From: Peromyscus leucopus
Lineage: Eukaryota > Chordata > Mammalia > Rodentia > Cricetidae
Assembly (NCBI RefSeq): GCF_004664715.2
Contig: NC_051068.1
Span: forward strand, 56,182,953 to 56,246,952
Direction: 5' to 3'
DNA length: 64,000 nt
In this document: in pieces, positions 12,351 to 24,832 of the stretch
Position numbering within the stretch: position 1 is the first letter of the stretch
Layout: every line of letters begins with the position of its first letter
Position numbers and translations under genes: made by a program
Notes under the pieces: generated by a model
The model's database searches: none
The model's input: only the letters and a program-made list of their open reading frames with translations
What the model was told of the DNA's origin: nothing

Positions 12351-12860
12351 CAATTCATAATAAAATGAAATACATTGTCCCAGAACTATGACTAACTGGA
12401 AATATTATTTTAGTAAAGATAGCCCAACTTCATGGAATTTACCAAAATCCTTAACTCATGCTATTTCCTATTAGAATGTCTAATGCAAAGTACCTGTTTC
12501 CTTAAAAACAAAATTAGTTTCTCCATACACATTTTAAGACAGACCTTGAACTCACACAGGTCACACAGTATCTGACCATTCCTCTCTCACTCCTCTGAAA
12601 ACAGCTGACACAAAGCAGAGATGTGAAGCCCTCTCCAAGTAGTAGCGCGGACACACAACTCAAATCTTTAACAGAGAAAATCAATACAGTGTTTCACTGA
12701 TAGATGTCACATCTTAAGACCTTCATAAATACAATGATACTTTTCTGGAAGAGAAATACAACTGTGACAAACTGAATCATCACACATTTATAGCAAGGGT
12801 GGACAAGAGCAAGTCCCTGACCCTCAAGCATGTGACAATGGTTGGTACAGCATCAACCAA

Positions 12861-12890
12861 CCACACACACACACACACATACACACAAAC
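12861..12890. repeat. (CA)n microsatellite
   Basis: About 14 units with one T interruption. Confidence 0.95.
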
Positions 12891-14114
12891 CTGGGAGTCC
12901 TGTTTAATGCCACTCTCTGACACGACCAATGCCAGGATTCCAAGCACCACAAACGCCTGTATTTATATGTACAGCACATCTGTGTGCTGTAGTTATAGCA
13001 ACCCAATCCCCTGCCTGATCCAGCAACTGAACTCCCTCCCTAGAGAACAACTTTGCTCTGTTGCCTCAGGTATCACCTCAGAATACAACTCAGAAGCAGA
13101 AAGAACAGTCCAAATAATGTGACTATTTTCCTGAACATTTCAGGACTTTTTTTTAATACTAAAGCAAAAAAGTACACTAATATCCAAAGAAGTTGTTTTA
13201 ATATATGCACTAGTGTCCCTATGTATTTCACTTGACATCTTTAATGTAGAAATGAATCTTATTTCTAATTTTAGACCAGATACACCACATCTGGAATTAA
13301 ATTAACTGTCCTCAAACCACAGTCACATTGGTTTCAATGTTTTCTTCACTTTATCTGGAACTCATTCCCTGAATTTCCTTGAAGCCTTTAACATACACCT
13401 TTACCATGGGCCAGCCAGGGGAATCCTATGACACTGCCATTGGTCAACTTTAGGCAGGACACATAGGACTCACAGATGATGCAAGACCTGAGAGAATGTG
13501 CTAAGCTGATGAGAAGCATGAACAAGGGCTGAGGGTTAAGACTGATCTATCAAGTCGAGAAGACAGTGAGGACAACACACAGGAACGGAGAAATCCGAAC
13601 AGGAGACAAGTTCTCCTACTCCATGAGCCACGGCTCACTGCAGAGTAACAGACTACACATCCCAGGACCCTGGGGTCCTAGGTAGCCGGAAGGGCCATAG
13701 GACGGTACTCTGCCTAAGGCATCTGGCTTGGGCATCACCACAGGAAAGGTCCATTTCTTACTTTTCTTTCTTCTTGCTTTGTGATTTGAGTCAAGACATG
13801 CAACCAAACTCCTGCAGCTGCTTTAGAACCACAACCACGGGCTAACAGCAGTCAGGGAAGAAAATAGCCTGGTGCCTCCTTGTACATGCTGTCCCGACGA
13901 AACTACCCTAGATCTCTATGCCGGGGTCCCTACCCAAGAGAAAAACCAGCCCCCACCCACTAGTTATGCACCAAAGCTATAACAAACACAGTAGGCTAAC
14001 GGATGCCTGCTAGGGCACTCGGCACACGACACACACTTGGAGTGAGCTCCCCTGGGCTCTCTCTTCCATCTTGCTACTTCCTTCTTTTTTGCTTTAAACT
14101 TGTATTTACTAGTG

Positions 14115-14196
14115 CTCTGTGTATCTAATGGGGACTGAACACGAGACAGAGAGGGCTTCGGCACCTCCAGGAGCTGAGCTCTCTCACCGGCCCTGT
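14115..14196 (-). mobile_element. Diverged tRNA-derived SINE head
   Basis: The complement reads ggccggtgagagagctcagc and gttcagtccccattag, an ID or B2-type head. Confidence 0.45.
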
Positions 14197-14560
14197 GTGT
14201 CCTTTTCTACCTCATCCTCTCACGGCTTATTCTCTGTGTAACTCTGGCATTAAAGAAAACCACAGGTCATTGAAATATGTCTCCCCCCATTATACCCCCC
14301 CCTGGAAGAGAATGTTACCATGATACTGTTACAAATATTTTTAAAGTAATCTGTAGGGAGGGGACAGAGCCATTTAGAAACGTAATTCTGAATCCAGAGG
14401 ACTCCACAAACTTTATTTTTAGGTGACTACTGTATTTTTAGCACCACCCTTTTTCAGAACTTACAAAGAGTGAACCCCCAAATCTGTAAACTAATGTCCA
14501 TTCACATGAAACCCAAAACTGAAGGGGGATACTTTCAAAAGGACATATTCATGCTTGAAT

Positions 14561-14561
<1 letters not shown>

Positions 14562-14612
<51 letters not shown>
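14562..14612. repeat. (CA)n microsatellite, first of a pair
   Basis: About 25 pure CA units, 65 bp away from a second tract. Confidence 0.98.
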
Positions 14613-14615
<3 letters not shown>

Positions 14616-14675
14616 TTGCCAGCTCAGTAGCAGCTCTCCTCTTGTCCATATCTTCCATCTGGATAATTTCCAACA

Positions 14676-14677
<2 letters not shown>

Positions 14678-14717
<40 letters not shown>

Positions 14718-14724
14718 ACACACA
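14678..14724. repeat. (AC)n microsatellite, second of a pair
   Basis: About 23 units with one T interruption. Confidence 0.97.
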
Positions 14725-14807
14725 AGCATCTCCTCATCCTAAGAAACACACTCCTCTTGGCTTTATGGTTCCTTAGGTCCCTTTCCTGTTCCTCTTCAGC
14801 GGGTCAT

Positions 14808-14993
14808 TCCTTTAATTTAATTTATTGGTGGCTGTTTTGCCTCCATGTCTGTCTGTGAACCACTTGCATTGCTGGTCCCTACAGAGCCCAGCAGAGGGAG
14901 TCAGATCCCCTGGACATGGATTACAGACAACCCTGAGGGGCTGGGAATCAAACCCTTAACCTCTGAGGGATCTTTCCAGCTACCCCAATGACA
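14808..14993 (-). mobile_element. B2/B3 SINE
   Basis: The plus strand shows ggtggctgttttgcctcc, gagtcagatcccctggac and ggctgggaatcaaaccc, the complement of a B3-like element. Confidence 0.85.
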
Positions 14994-15532
14994 TTTCCTG
15001 ATGATGACACTTGCACTCACACCGGTTCAGTTCTCCTCTTTCTATTCTGGTCTGAACCAGCAAGAACAATCCACGGGTGCTGCTTTCCCGGGTATGCCCC
15101 CACGCCATCCCTTAGCCAAGCCAAAAGCCCCATCTGGACTCCCATGTTTCTGGATCTCCCTGAAGCACTGGCCCTTCTCCCCCGGGAAACCTTCTTCTTC
15201 TTTTGAAATTACCGACTCTGATGATAGAACAAGAGGACCCTTGTGCACGTCTGCCCCTCACCTGAAGCAGCCCCAGAAGGAGGCACTCGCTCAGCCGTGC
15301 TTCAAAGCAGAGAAACTGCAAGGATCGGGCGAGAGGGGCAGGGCAGAGGCCAGGCTATGCTAAGCATGGGGCTGTGGAATCTCTTGTGAAGATGGAATAA
15401 TGCACCCGGGCTTCAGACATCAGCTGTGGCACTTTCGCTATCATTTTTCATAACTCTTCTGGTAAGAATGCCTTAGAAGACACGAAACTGCTCAAACGCT
15501 GCCCTTCCCAGTGATCAGGACTTTTGCTCGTG

Positions 15533-15622
15533 TTGGTTGGTTGGTTGGTTGGGTTTGGGTTTGGTTTGGTTTGGTTTTGGGGATGTTGTTGTTGCTGCTG
15601 CTGCTGTTGTTGTTGTTGTTCT
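15533..15622. repeat. T/G-rich composite: (TTGG)n, (TTTGG)n, (TTG/CTG)n
   Basis: Three adjoining simple motifs without A or with few A residues; it includes four CTG units. Confidence 0.95.
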
Positions 15623-16105
15623 GGAAGAGCAATAAATGCAGCGCTGACTCTTGATAACTATCTGCTAAACATAATACTTCACCTACAAAGCCTTATTAAC
15701 AGCAAGGCAGGCAGGTCAGGTTTTAAAACCGATTTATAAATAAGATTAGAGTTCTGACCCAGGGGGCAGACTGACACACAAACTCACACTAAGAAATGTT
15801 TTCTGTGTATGCATGTGTATACTTTAATTCTATTACAGACTCGCTTATACACACACTCTTACATATGTAGATATGGATCCAATCGACCATTTTTAAGTTA
15901 AAAAAGAAGTTCCTCTGCCCCGCCCCCCCCCACGCCCCTGACTATTGTCATTAACTGACAAAGTGCACGCTGGAATCACTTGCTCCAGCAAAAACATATG
16001 ACAATGAACTGTGTGACCTAATGCCTGAAATCAGCAGCTCTACACAGCCTAACTAATTCTGCCACCGGCGGAGGCGGTCCATTCCAGATAAGGATTTGTT
16101 TAAGT

Positions 16106-16350
16106 GTCAGAGCCGGGGAGATGGCTCAGGCAGGAAAGTGCTTGCCACATCAGCATGGGGACTGCCACTGGATTAGTCACAGAGCCAGCTGCAGCAGACA
16201 GACTCTGTGACTTCAGTGCTGCCGTGAAGAAACAAGAGGGCTGAAAGCAAACCAGGCAGCCAGCAGAGACCCTGCCCCAGAATAGGAGGTGGAAAGTGAG
16301 GAGTAAGACTGCCTACAATCACCCCTCTGGCTTCCATGCACACATTTTAC
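16106..16350 (+). mobile_element. B4/RSINE-type SINE
   Basis: The head gccggggagatggctcagg and the late part ctggcttccatgcacac with a short (AC)n end fit a B4-type element. Confidence 0.7.
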
Positions 16351-16435
16351 ACACACACACACTCACACACGCACAACCACGGTTTCTCTTTAGGAGAAGG
16401 AAACATTAAGCAATGTACCTGCATGACACTTCACT

Positions 16436-16590
16436 TTTTGTTGCTGTTGTTTCTTGGCTCAGGGTCTCTCTATGGAGCTCTGACTGTCCTGGAACTCACT
16501 AAGTTCATCTCGACCTCACAGAGAGGCTCCTACCTTTGCCTCCCAAATGCTGGGATTACAGGTATGCACAACCACACTCCTGGCATGATG
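16436..16590 (-). mobile_element. B1 SINE, diverged
   Basis: The plus strand shows gactgtcctggaactcact and cccaaatgctgggattacag, the complement of B1. Confidence 0.85.
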
Positions 16591-17651
16591 CTTCACTTCA
16601 TCTTAAAGCCAATGGCACTTGTCATGGGAAAGAAAGGTGTGTATGGCCGTTATGTCTCTTTCTGAAAGTCCAGGAGGACAACTCTAAGATGGTCTGTAGT
16701 TGTTGCTGCTCTCCTCATCTCTCCTCAAGAATCAGTCTTACCCTTCCAAGCTTTAATCTTGTACTATTGGGACCTTTACCAATACCTGGGGATAAACCTT
16801 GCCTTAACACACACCCAACACAACTTTCCAAACCCTAGTCCCCACCTCTCTTTATACCTATATACCTTTTGGACACACTTCATATCTAATAAAGCCACCC
16901 CTCTGCAACATAATCTGCCAGTGGGTTATTTTTTTCAGTGCCACAGTCCACCCTTAATAGGTATCCCATAATTTTTAATAAATGAGTCCTTTGAAAAATA
17001 CAGTAAATCCTATCGCTCTTTATGCAAAAGATAGAACATTTAAGTTTGTTTTCGATCTCTAGCACATAAGCACAGAACTGTGCATCCACTGTCTCACCCT
17101 TTCATCATTAAAACGCTAGCGAGTTCTCAGAGCAATCCACTGATTATCAGGTAGCACTGGCATGCGCAAGTGTGCCTGCGATCTTCAACTCAAGCAGGGC
17201 ATTGTTTGCCACGTGAAGCACAGTGAGAACAGCGCTGCAGCCTCTCAGAACTCATTAGCTAGATGTCTTTTTTCTCCACTTACCCTCGTTAGAGCCGTCA
17301 GCTCTAATTTAAAATGTGATTAGTAAGAGGAGCATACCACAATTTTAATTTTTAAAGATTGCGGATGTTTGGTATGAATGAAGAGAGGCACTCGTTATAA
17401 GTGGACACAGTCAACGTGGCACAAATAAATGCTGTGCACACTCCTTCCAACCTCCTTCCTGCTCATGCTGCCCGAGACAGAATTCCCTGACAGTCCTGGC
17501 TTCCTGGTTAAGTTCTGAGGTCTGTACACCAGACTTCTCACTAATGCGACCACTACCAAAGTTTCTGCGACTTCCTCACCTGCCCATTGCTCTCCCACCC
17601 CATGCAGAATGACTCTATCCTTTTACGTCCTCTAAAGCTACTGGTAATGCT

Positions 17652-17661
17652 GGGGGGGGGG
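17652..17661. repeat. Poly-G run (10)
   Basis: A homopolymer of ten G residues. Confidence 0.95.
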
Positions 17662-18185
17662 CTCCCTCAATCCTACCTCTATGTGCCGTCACCCGTGGGC
17701 TTTGCCATGTCCAGATCTTCTTTCTGAACACTTGCCAACAGCCTAAATCATAAATCAACTCAAGCTTCCCCTCCAGGAAGAGCTACCTTTGATTATGCCA
17801 CAGGCATTAAAATACCGCTATATTTAAAGGTTCCCCACATCGCTGTCCACTGTTCCGTGACACAAGGCATCTTTTTTCATGTGTCCTATACAATTCCCTC
17901 ACTTAACTAAGTTACATGACAGGCTTCCTCCATATACTCCAGGATTTGTGTGAGATCACTCTGCAGCACACAATGCAAGTTTTCATTCAGTTTTTTGGGG
18001 GGAAAGAATACACGGAAACAAGACTAAGAATCTGGGCTCCATCAAGCACAGTCTAAAATGAGATAGAATAACTCACATGAAACAAGCCCACAATCTTGGC
18101 GGCACTTCACTGACAATACAGTGCCCACTAGAGGCAGACGTAAGGCACCCAAACAGATTAACCTAGTAAATTAGATGCTAAGCCC

Positions 18186-18573
18186 CACATACTGGAAGCC
18201 TCGGTATGGTAGTTAGAATGTAACTGGCCTCCATAATCTCATAGTGAATGGCACTAACAGGAGGCGTGGTTTTCTTGGAGTGGGTGTGGCCTTGTTGGAG
18301 AAAGTGTGTCACTGTGGGGGCGGGCTTTGAGATTTCCTGTGCTCAGGATACTGCCCGGTGAGTCAGTTGACTTCTTGTTGCCTGCAAGATGTGGGACTTT
18401 AAGCTACTCCTCTAGGGCCACATCTATCTATACACCGCCATGCTCCCCACCATGATGATAATGGACTGAACCTCTGAAACTAAGTGAGCCACCCCAATTA
18501 AATGTTTTCCTTTGTAAGAGCTGCCGTGGGGTCATGGTGTCTCTTCACAGCAACAGAAACCCTAACTAAAACA
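18186..18573 (+). mobile_element. Rodent L1-type 3' end repeat
   Basis: Key segments are ggtgtggccttgttggag, gtgtgtcactgtgggggc, catgatgataatggactg and catggtgtctcttcacagc, ending in accctaactaaaacac. This is a well-known rodent interspersed repeat. It ends about 150 bp before the Cks2 pseudogene. Confidence 0.8.
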
Positions 18574-18739
18574 CTCTTGTTCCTAGCTTTCATTACAATC
18601 ATTTTAGCACCTCCCAAGTTCTAAAGCTAATGGCATTAATGGCTTCTGGTCTTCTGTACAGCATAAGCAGGAAAAGAAAGATACTGTATACCAATGGCTC
18701 TGTTTTATAGAGGGTAGGACCTTAAAAGATGTGTAAGTG

Positions 18740-19861
18740 GAGTCATTGCGATGGCCAGAGTTGTGCCCTGTTTCCTGCTTTCGTTTTTTGTTTTTTGTTT
18801 TATGTTTTTTTTCTCCAGGAACCGGCAGGGTGACCTATAGCAGGTCTACTACTCGGACAAGTACTTCAATGAGCACTACAAGTACCAGCATGTCGTGTTA
18901 CCCAGAGAACTCTCCAAACAAGTACCAAAAACTCATCTGATGGCTTGAGGAGTGGAGGAGACTGGGTGTCCAACAGTCCAGGATGGGCTCATTACAAGAT
19001 TCAGGAGCCAGAACCACAAATCCTTCTCTTTTAGACGACGACTTCCAAAAGACCAACAAAAATGAAGTACAGCTGGGATCACCTAATCATTTTCAAATTT
19101 AATGTATATGTGCACGTATGTAGTATTCAGTAAATACTTGAAAAATATGCAAATCTTTCATCTATACCTGTGCATGCACTGTGTTCTTCACAGCAAGAGA
19201 GCTCAGATCAATGCAACTACAAGTATGTGGTAGTATTCTAATTGTACTGAAATGTGATTTTGATTGTATGTTAATAAATAAAGTTGCCCGGGGCTCAGAG
19301 CTATTAGAGCCATAGACAGAGTGTGGCGGTGGTGGCACACGCCTTTAATCCCATAGATCTCTGTGTGTTCAGGGATACAGCCAGCATTGGAGACATATGC
19401 CTTTAAGACCTAGGGGGCGGTACATTCAGACAGTGACGAGGCAGTCACGTGTTTGGGTTTACAACCAATGAGAAGGCAGAACAATAATACTATAAAAAAG
19501 ACGTACAGACAGGAAGTAGCCCTCTTTTCAGGAAGCTGGGACACCGCAGGCAGAAGGGTGAGATTTTAGCTCTGAGCTCTGACCTCTCGGCTTTCTCTTT
19601 TACATTGTTTCTGTGTTTCTTATTTAATAAGACGGTTAGTTACATCTACACAAGTAGGTTATTTTAAGTTGTTAAAGATAACTTTTCTTGTAGTTTTTTT
19701 CCTTAACCTAAGTGCCTGTTTTACTTTACCAGCTACTTTTGCTAAATAAAGTTTGTATGTTGCGTTTGGCACTATTATTGAGATTAATTTGACTTGACCT
19801 TTTCAATAATTTTACTCCTGGAGAAAATAAACATACTTGAAAAAGAAAATTTAAAAAAAAA
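18740..19861 (+). pseudogene. Cks2: Processed pseudogene of Cks2 (interrupted by a solo LTR)
   Basis: CKS2 is a small protein that binds cyclin-dependent kinases. The plus strand carries an intronless copy. The coding remnant at 18830-19065 reads [17 protein letters not shown] and [15 protein letters not shown], matching CKS2 rather than CKS1B (which has DDEEFEYRHVMLPKDIAK). It is dead: the start ATG is GTG, one base is lost near codon 4, two bases are lost after THLM, two more after VQQ, and a T is gained before the RRPLP segment. The 3' UTR continues with recognisable Cks2 sequence and aataaagtttgtatgttgc, then a longer tail ending in A-rich sequence. Direct repeats of 16 bp (18724-18739 and 19862-19877) flank the whole copy, as expected for L1-mediated retroposition. 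It sits antisense inside the Rapgef2 intron. Confidence 0.95.
19226..19650 (+). mobile_element. Solo LTR (class II ERV type) carrying a B1-like module
   Basis: The 425-bp element starts TGTGGTAG and ends CATCTACA, and is flanked by the 6-bp duplication caagta (19220-19225, 19651-19656), typical of ERVK-type integration. It contains a TATA-like actataaaaaag and a polyadenylation-like region before tttaataagacgg. From about 19321 it holds a B1-like stretch (GGCGGTGGTGGCACACGCC). It interrupts the 3' UTR of the Cks2 pseudogene, so it is younger than that retrocopy. No internal proviral sequence remains. Confidence 0.9.
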
Positions 19862-20667
19862 AAAAGATGTGTAAGTGAGAAGAACTAACTGAAAACGAGG
19901 TTCATAAAACTGGGCTGTTATGAGGATCTCCTCCACATCGAACCTCAGTGCTTTCTAGAGATTCTAGAGAGAGAACTACCCATGAATCTCTCCTGCAACC
20001 TTTATCACGGCACCAGCCTGCACACTGCCTCCTTCCTATTAAAACCAGCTCAGAGCTATTCCTAAGGCAACATCACCCAAGGAAACAAACAGCTGGGGCA
20101 GGGCAAACGCCACCAGGTGCAACGTGAAGGAACAGCCTATATATAGCCCCCGGCCTGCCACTCAGTCTGCAAGACTGTTCCTTCATCCCATTAAAATCCT
20201 GACTCACGGGCATCTGACATGCAGCCAGAGAGAGAGAGAGTAACTTATGTCATCCTTCAGAATACTCCAAGTCCAATGTGCTCCCAGAACAGGTCTGAAC
20301 TGCAAGTCCTCCTCTTACAGAGCAGCAGCCCTTCCGAACACTGGGTTCCTTCCAGGAGCTGGAACAAGCTGTCACTTGACGGATGGTGGCTGGTAGGATG
20401 CCATTGCAGGCTCTTCCTGGGCTCTAGAGCTTCGTCTACACGTTTCATTGTGCAGCAGATATCACACCATGATGATGACAACGCTGAGGCCACTAATTGG
20501 TATCCTTCAGCGTGCATGAACTCCAAATCACACTCATTATAGTGGGACTTGTAGTAAAATTTAAAATTCACCCTTTACAATTACTGAACTGAACTGTGGA
20601 AAGTTACAGACACTGAAAGTTATCAAGAGTAACCCTTTATAAAGATGTTTGCATGTCATAAAGCAAT

Positions 20668-20670
<3 letters not shown>

Positions 20671-20711
<41 letters not shown>
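20671..20711. repeat. (CA)n microsatellite
   Basis: About 20 pure CA units. Confidence 0.98.
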
Positions 20712-20713
<2 letters not shown>

Positions 20714-22065
20714 TAATCAATGCAGACAAGATGGAAAATTTTATGCAAAAACTGTTCTTAGTCATGAGGACCACCCATGCACACATCACCCCCACACACT
20801 CACAAAAGAGGTTTAGAATAGAAAACAGAACGTTGAAGAATGACCATCTTGGATGAGATTTCAAGGAACCAACTCCTTTTCTTTTGAAAATGTATATAGC
20901 TAGTTCATTCGTAATTTCTTTTTACACCAAAATCACATAACCTTTACAAATACCCTAGAGTTTAACTGGGGTTTTCCTGCACAAGTTTAGATGTGTAAGT
21001 CAGACACTCTGAGGGATGAAATGCCGTGCCCTGTTTGAAAAAGAGGCTCACCAGCTATCCGCCCTTCCTTTGGGAAGAGAATTCCTAGAGTCACTCCTCG
21101 AACCCACAAGCATGCTAGGCTGACTCCTAGAAGGTGTAAATCCCTACGCGGCCAAAACAGCCCTGCCCGTACCAAGCTATGTGAAGCAGAACAGCAAAAT
21201 CCAACGACTTTAACATGGACAAGTGTTTTAAACGGTCCTTAGCAAATTGGGTTCAGTATAAAACGCTGGCTATTTGGATTTTCTAAAATCATTTTATCAC
21301 CATAATATTACTATTACAAGCAGTCCTGGGATAGCACTACCAACACCAGCCTCATTATTTTGACGATCACTACCGTGAGAACAGCAAACAAACAGGCTTC
21401 CCACCTCCACCGGGTCATCTTCTCAAGAGTAAGCTTGCCAGTCTGACCCTGGGAAGCAGAAGGCAAAGAGGCATGCAAACCTCACTTTCCTCTACTTGCT
21501 CTCTGGCCGTCAAGCCTACCCTGTCCCTTTCTGTCACCTCTTCCAGGCCAGCCTTAGTCTACAGGATAAAACCTATCTCCCTGCTCTACTGGATCTAACT
21601 TTTTATGGGGAAAAAAAAAGTTCCCATCTGTAAATAAGTGTTTCAAGGCTCATTTATTATTTATCTATGTGAACTTATATGCCTGTCTGTGTGAGAGTGT
21701 GGAGAGCAGAGGAAGCCTTGAGTGAGTGTGTAGAGTGGATGATGTACTGAATGAATGTGCATTACTGACAAGAACCAATGCCTCAGACTCCTGGGAACTG
21801 GCAAAGCCTTCTGGTCCACGTAAAAGTGATTACACACAATTGACCGGCATGTGCAAAAATTAGCAATTGCAGCTTGCTCCTCGCAGATGACTCCAACCTG
21901 ACGCTGCCCCCCTACAGAGACCTCCTTCCAACACCAGCTAACGTCTCCTTCCTGGGCTGTACATAGTAAACACACTCGGGTGACCAGGCTGTTGTTGGGG
22001 TCTGTGTGTACATCTATGCTTTCTTCATTCCCTGGTCATCCCAGTCAGACTCCCAGGACCGGGCC

Positions 22066-22238
22066 ATGCATGCAGGACACGGTGGGCACGTATGTGCACA
22101 TGAGTACAGGTGCCCATGGATGCCAGAAGAGGGTACTGGAGGTAGAGTTACAGGTGGCTGTGATCACTTGACATGGCGGCTGGAAATCATCGAACTTGGG
22201 TCCTCTGAAAGAGCAGCAAGCATTCTCCCCAGCCTCTA
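22066..22238 (-). mobile_element. B2/B3 SINE
   Basis: The plus strand shows tgccagaagagggtactgg, gagttacaggtggctgtg and cttgggtcctctgaaagagc. Confidence 0.88.
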
Positions 22239-23119
22239 AATTAAATTCTTAACATTACCCTAATCCTTTCAAAATTACTTAACCAGAATGCAGAGAAGTT
22301 AGGTGACAGAAAGATGAGATTATATTTTAACCAATTTAAATATTTAATAACATAAAATACTTAGTTAAAACCAAATAAAAGGCTATTTGTGATAAATTCA
22401 TAATCAGAAAGAAAGAAATCTCTCCGGAAACGCCGTAGCTAACCTTAACACAGATGGGCATGTTTTAGGAGATGAGCTTTTCTGGCCATAATTAATTGGA
22501 CCAGAGGTGCGTGCCTGCCCCAGCTAAGCCAATCTGATTACATCCTAAAGTATCTAAGGAAAACAGTCAAACCGCGTAAATCTTAGCGACACAAGGTCAT
22601 AAATCAACAGTCATCACACGTGCACGCCAAAGTCACGGGGAGAGGAAGCACAAAGCCAATCTATAGACAGATGCAGAGCCGAGGAGAGGCCATATGGTCC
22701 TTAGAGGCAGTGAAGTCAAAGGCAGTTTCTGGCTCCATTTCTAGTCCCTTGTGACCTCAGTGAACATGCTCAGCTGTCCTCAGAGGTTTGTACCACTGCT
22801 TCCCACAGGTTAGTTCTTCTTTACCAAAGTCAACCTGAAACTAATTTTATTTGCGATGAACAAAAGTGTCCCAAAACACAGCTGACACAGTCATTCAGCA
22901 AATTTTCATGTCACCAGCACGTTTTCACCCATTCCTTGCTAAGGAAATTAGAACAGTCTTTATGACATAAAACAAGCATATGGAAAAAAAAGAAAACAAA
23001 AACGTAGTGTAACAACTCCAAAGCACTGCCTTGCTTTGTATCAGCAGAGTGATTGGGCGAAATAATTCAATTCTGCAGAAAGAGCTTCAAGATCATTGCA
23101 TTGTACGTCTACACCATAC

Positions 23120-23203
23120 CTGCTCCTTGGAAGAAACATGGATTCCTTAATGAACACGGAACCAGAAAGGAGTATATACCAGCAGGTGCCAATATCATCA
23201 GGA
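23120..23203 (-). CDS. Rapgef2: Rapgef2 internal coding exon (84 nt), start of cNMP-binding fold
   Basis: The minus strand reads T + PDDIGTCWYILLSGSVFI...FLPRS + AG. The first T completes the Tyr codon left by the exon at 37688-37744. CWYILLSGSV is the early beta strand of a cyclic-nucleotide-binding (CAP-ED) domain and matches the first such domain of RAPGEF2. The acceptor has a long pyrimidine run (gtctttttttttcag/TCC) and the donor is AGCAG/gtatgg. The exon is again a multiple of three with phase 2 at both ends. The following exon should begin with one base completing Ser and encode FGKRSAGSF; I looked for it on the minus strand down to position 1 and did not find it, so that intron exceeds 23 kb here. 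Cyclic-nucleotide binding by this domain in RAPGEF2 is debated, so ligand binding is not asserted. Confidence 0.96.
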
Positions 23204-23817
23204 CTGAAAAAAAAAGACAAAGGAAACAGAAATCAGATGACAATCCACAGCAACAAAAATCAAAATATATATAGCAGATGGTATAGCAATCCGTCTACTG
23301 CACCCAGACTCACAAAAGGCGCCAGCATACGACATAATTGAAATACTTATTACCGAGTATTAGAGGTGCTCTTAAACGTTATTACCACTAAAACATAAGC
23401 TAAAGACACCCGCTGGTTTATTTAAGTATTTTTAATTTTCCTTACATCTATCAGCACCTGTCATTCCAGGTTTTATTTTTCGATCTAATGTTTTGAGTAG
23501 GAATTACTTCCACTTGCTTCAGTGAAAGAAAAAACACCAACTTGCACAGAACTCAGTCCAGTCAAGCTTTTCTCTACCTTTCTCTCACACTTCTCCATCA
23601 CAAACAGCATTCTGAGTTTCCTCATGTATGTAAGTGCATAGCCAGTCAGATGCTTACTTATTTACTCCCTCTTACCAAAAAAAGTATAATCTTCTGAACT
23701 TTCCTTCCTTTGTGGAAATAATCTCTCCTATGGGGAGACTCTGCTGTACAGACATCATCTCTGCCTGACACAAACCACCCCCTAGTAGTGGACATTTCAA
23801 TTTAACCATACACAGTT

Positions 23818-23830
23818 GGGGGGGGGGGGG
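23818..23830. repeat. Poly-G run (13)
   Basis: A homopolymer of 13 G residues about 0.6 kb upstream, in transcript order, of the 84-nt Rapgef2 exon. Confidence 0.97.
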
Positions 23831-24132
23831 CGTGCTGTTAAATAATCCTGAACGTAAGTAGTATCTGACAAGGTGACAATATTAACCATCACATCTTCTC
23901 AGCAGAAGGTAACTGTACTATTATTACCTTCTAGTTTGGGGCAAAAACTACCCTTTGCTAGGCTCAAAACTAGTTTCAACTTTTTCTGATAACAAAAGAT
24001 AAAACATTGTATCAGAAAAGAGAAAAAAGGAAATTTATAAATGCATTTTAATCTGCTTTCACAATGTTACCATTATCAGAAACAGGTTGATACAGAGAAA
24101 TGAAATCTTTGTTTTAAGCTATAAAAAAAAAA

Positions 24133-24352
24133 ATTTTGATGATTTTATGTGTATGGGTCTTTTGCCTACTTGTACGTCCATGCACCACATGTTAGCCTGG
24201 AGCCTGCAGAGGCCTGAGGAGGGTGTTGAAGGCCCTGGAACTGGAGTCACTGGAGACTGTTGTGAGCTGCCATGTGGACGCTGGAAACTGAACCTGGGTC
24301 CTTTGGAAGAGTAGGCAGTGCTCTTAACCTCTGAGCCATCTCTCTAGCCCCC
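24133..24352 (-). mobile_element. B2/B3 SINE
   Basis: The plus strand shows tatgggtcttttgcctac, gtgagctgccatgtggac and cttaacctctgagccatctc. Confidence 0.9.
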
Positions 24353-24832
24353 AAGGAAATGAGATCTTAAAAACGTAAGACAGTGAGGTTTATTGCTGTG
24401 CACATAGCCTTGCGGAAGTCTGCAAGATCAAATGAATAATGATGACTGCCTACAAATAATAATTAGCCCAGCTTCTAAAAGTATCACACATGACACCGAG
24501 GTCTGTGGTGACACAGAGAATGCAACAGTGACTGGCTTCTCGGTGATCTCACGTCTGTCACCGCTAAAGGCAAATTAGTACAGACCAAGTCAGAGGGAAG
24601 TTTATCGACACAGTCTTCCTGTCACCCGTCACACACACCACTGACAGGCAACCTGCCTTCAGAGCGGATGAAATACCTCGACAGCAGGTATTCGGGCACC
24701 CTGAATACCCACTGATTACTCTATAATTAGGTTTGCCTCTTCCTATCAGGAAATCCATGGCGCAGATTTAAAGATATGGAAATTAGAGAACGGGTCTCAA
24801 TCACTATCACTGACTTGAATTTGCCTGACAGG

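Larger units (their letters stand above)
1..23119 (-). other. Rapgef2: Rapgef2 intron (partial), downstream of the 84-nt exon
   Basis: This is non-coding intron sequence inferred from the flanking exon. Besides the repeats listed separately, I see nothing I can name in roughly 330-760, 1265-2125, 2625-3420, 3520-4710, 5810-5955, 5980-6945, 7155-7540, 9090-10130, 11330-11475, 11965-12310, 12350-14110, 15000-15530, 15625-16100, 16600-18180, 19880-20670, 20715-22060 and 22240-23119. The 20090-20220 part has a TATA-like and a polyadenylation-like motif and is discussed as a finding. Short exon-like segments with good donors occur (for example at 4192-4246 and 6026-6082), but their frames do not fit the phase left by the known exon. 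Confidence 0.85.
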
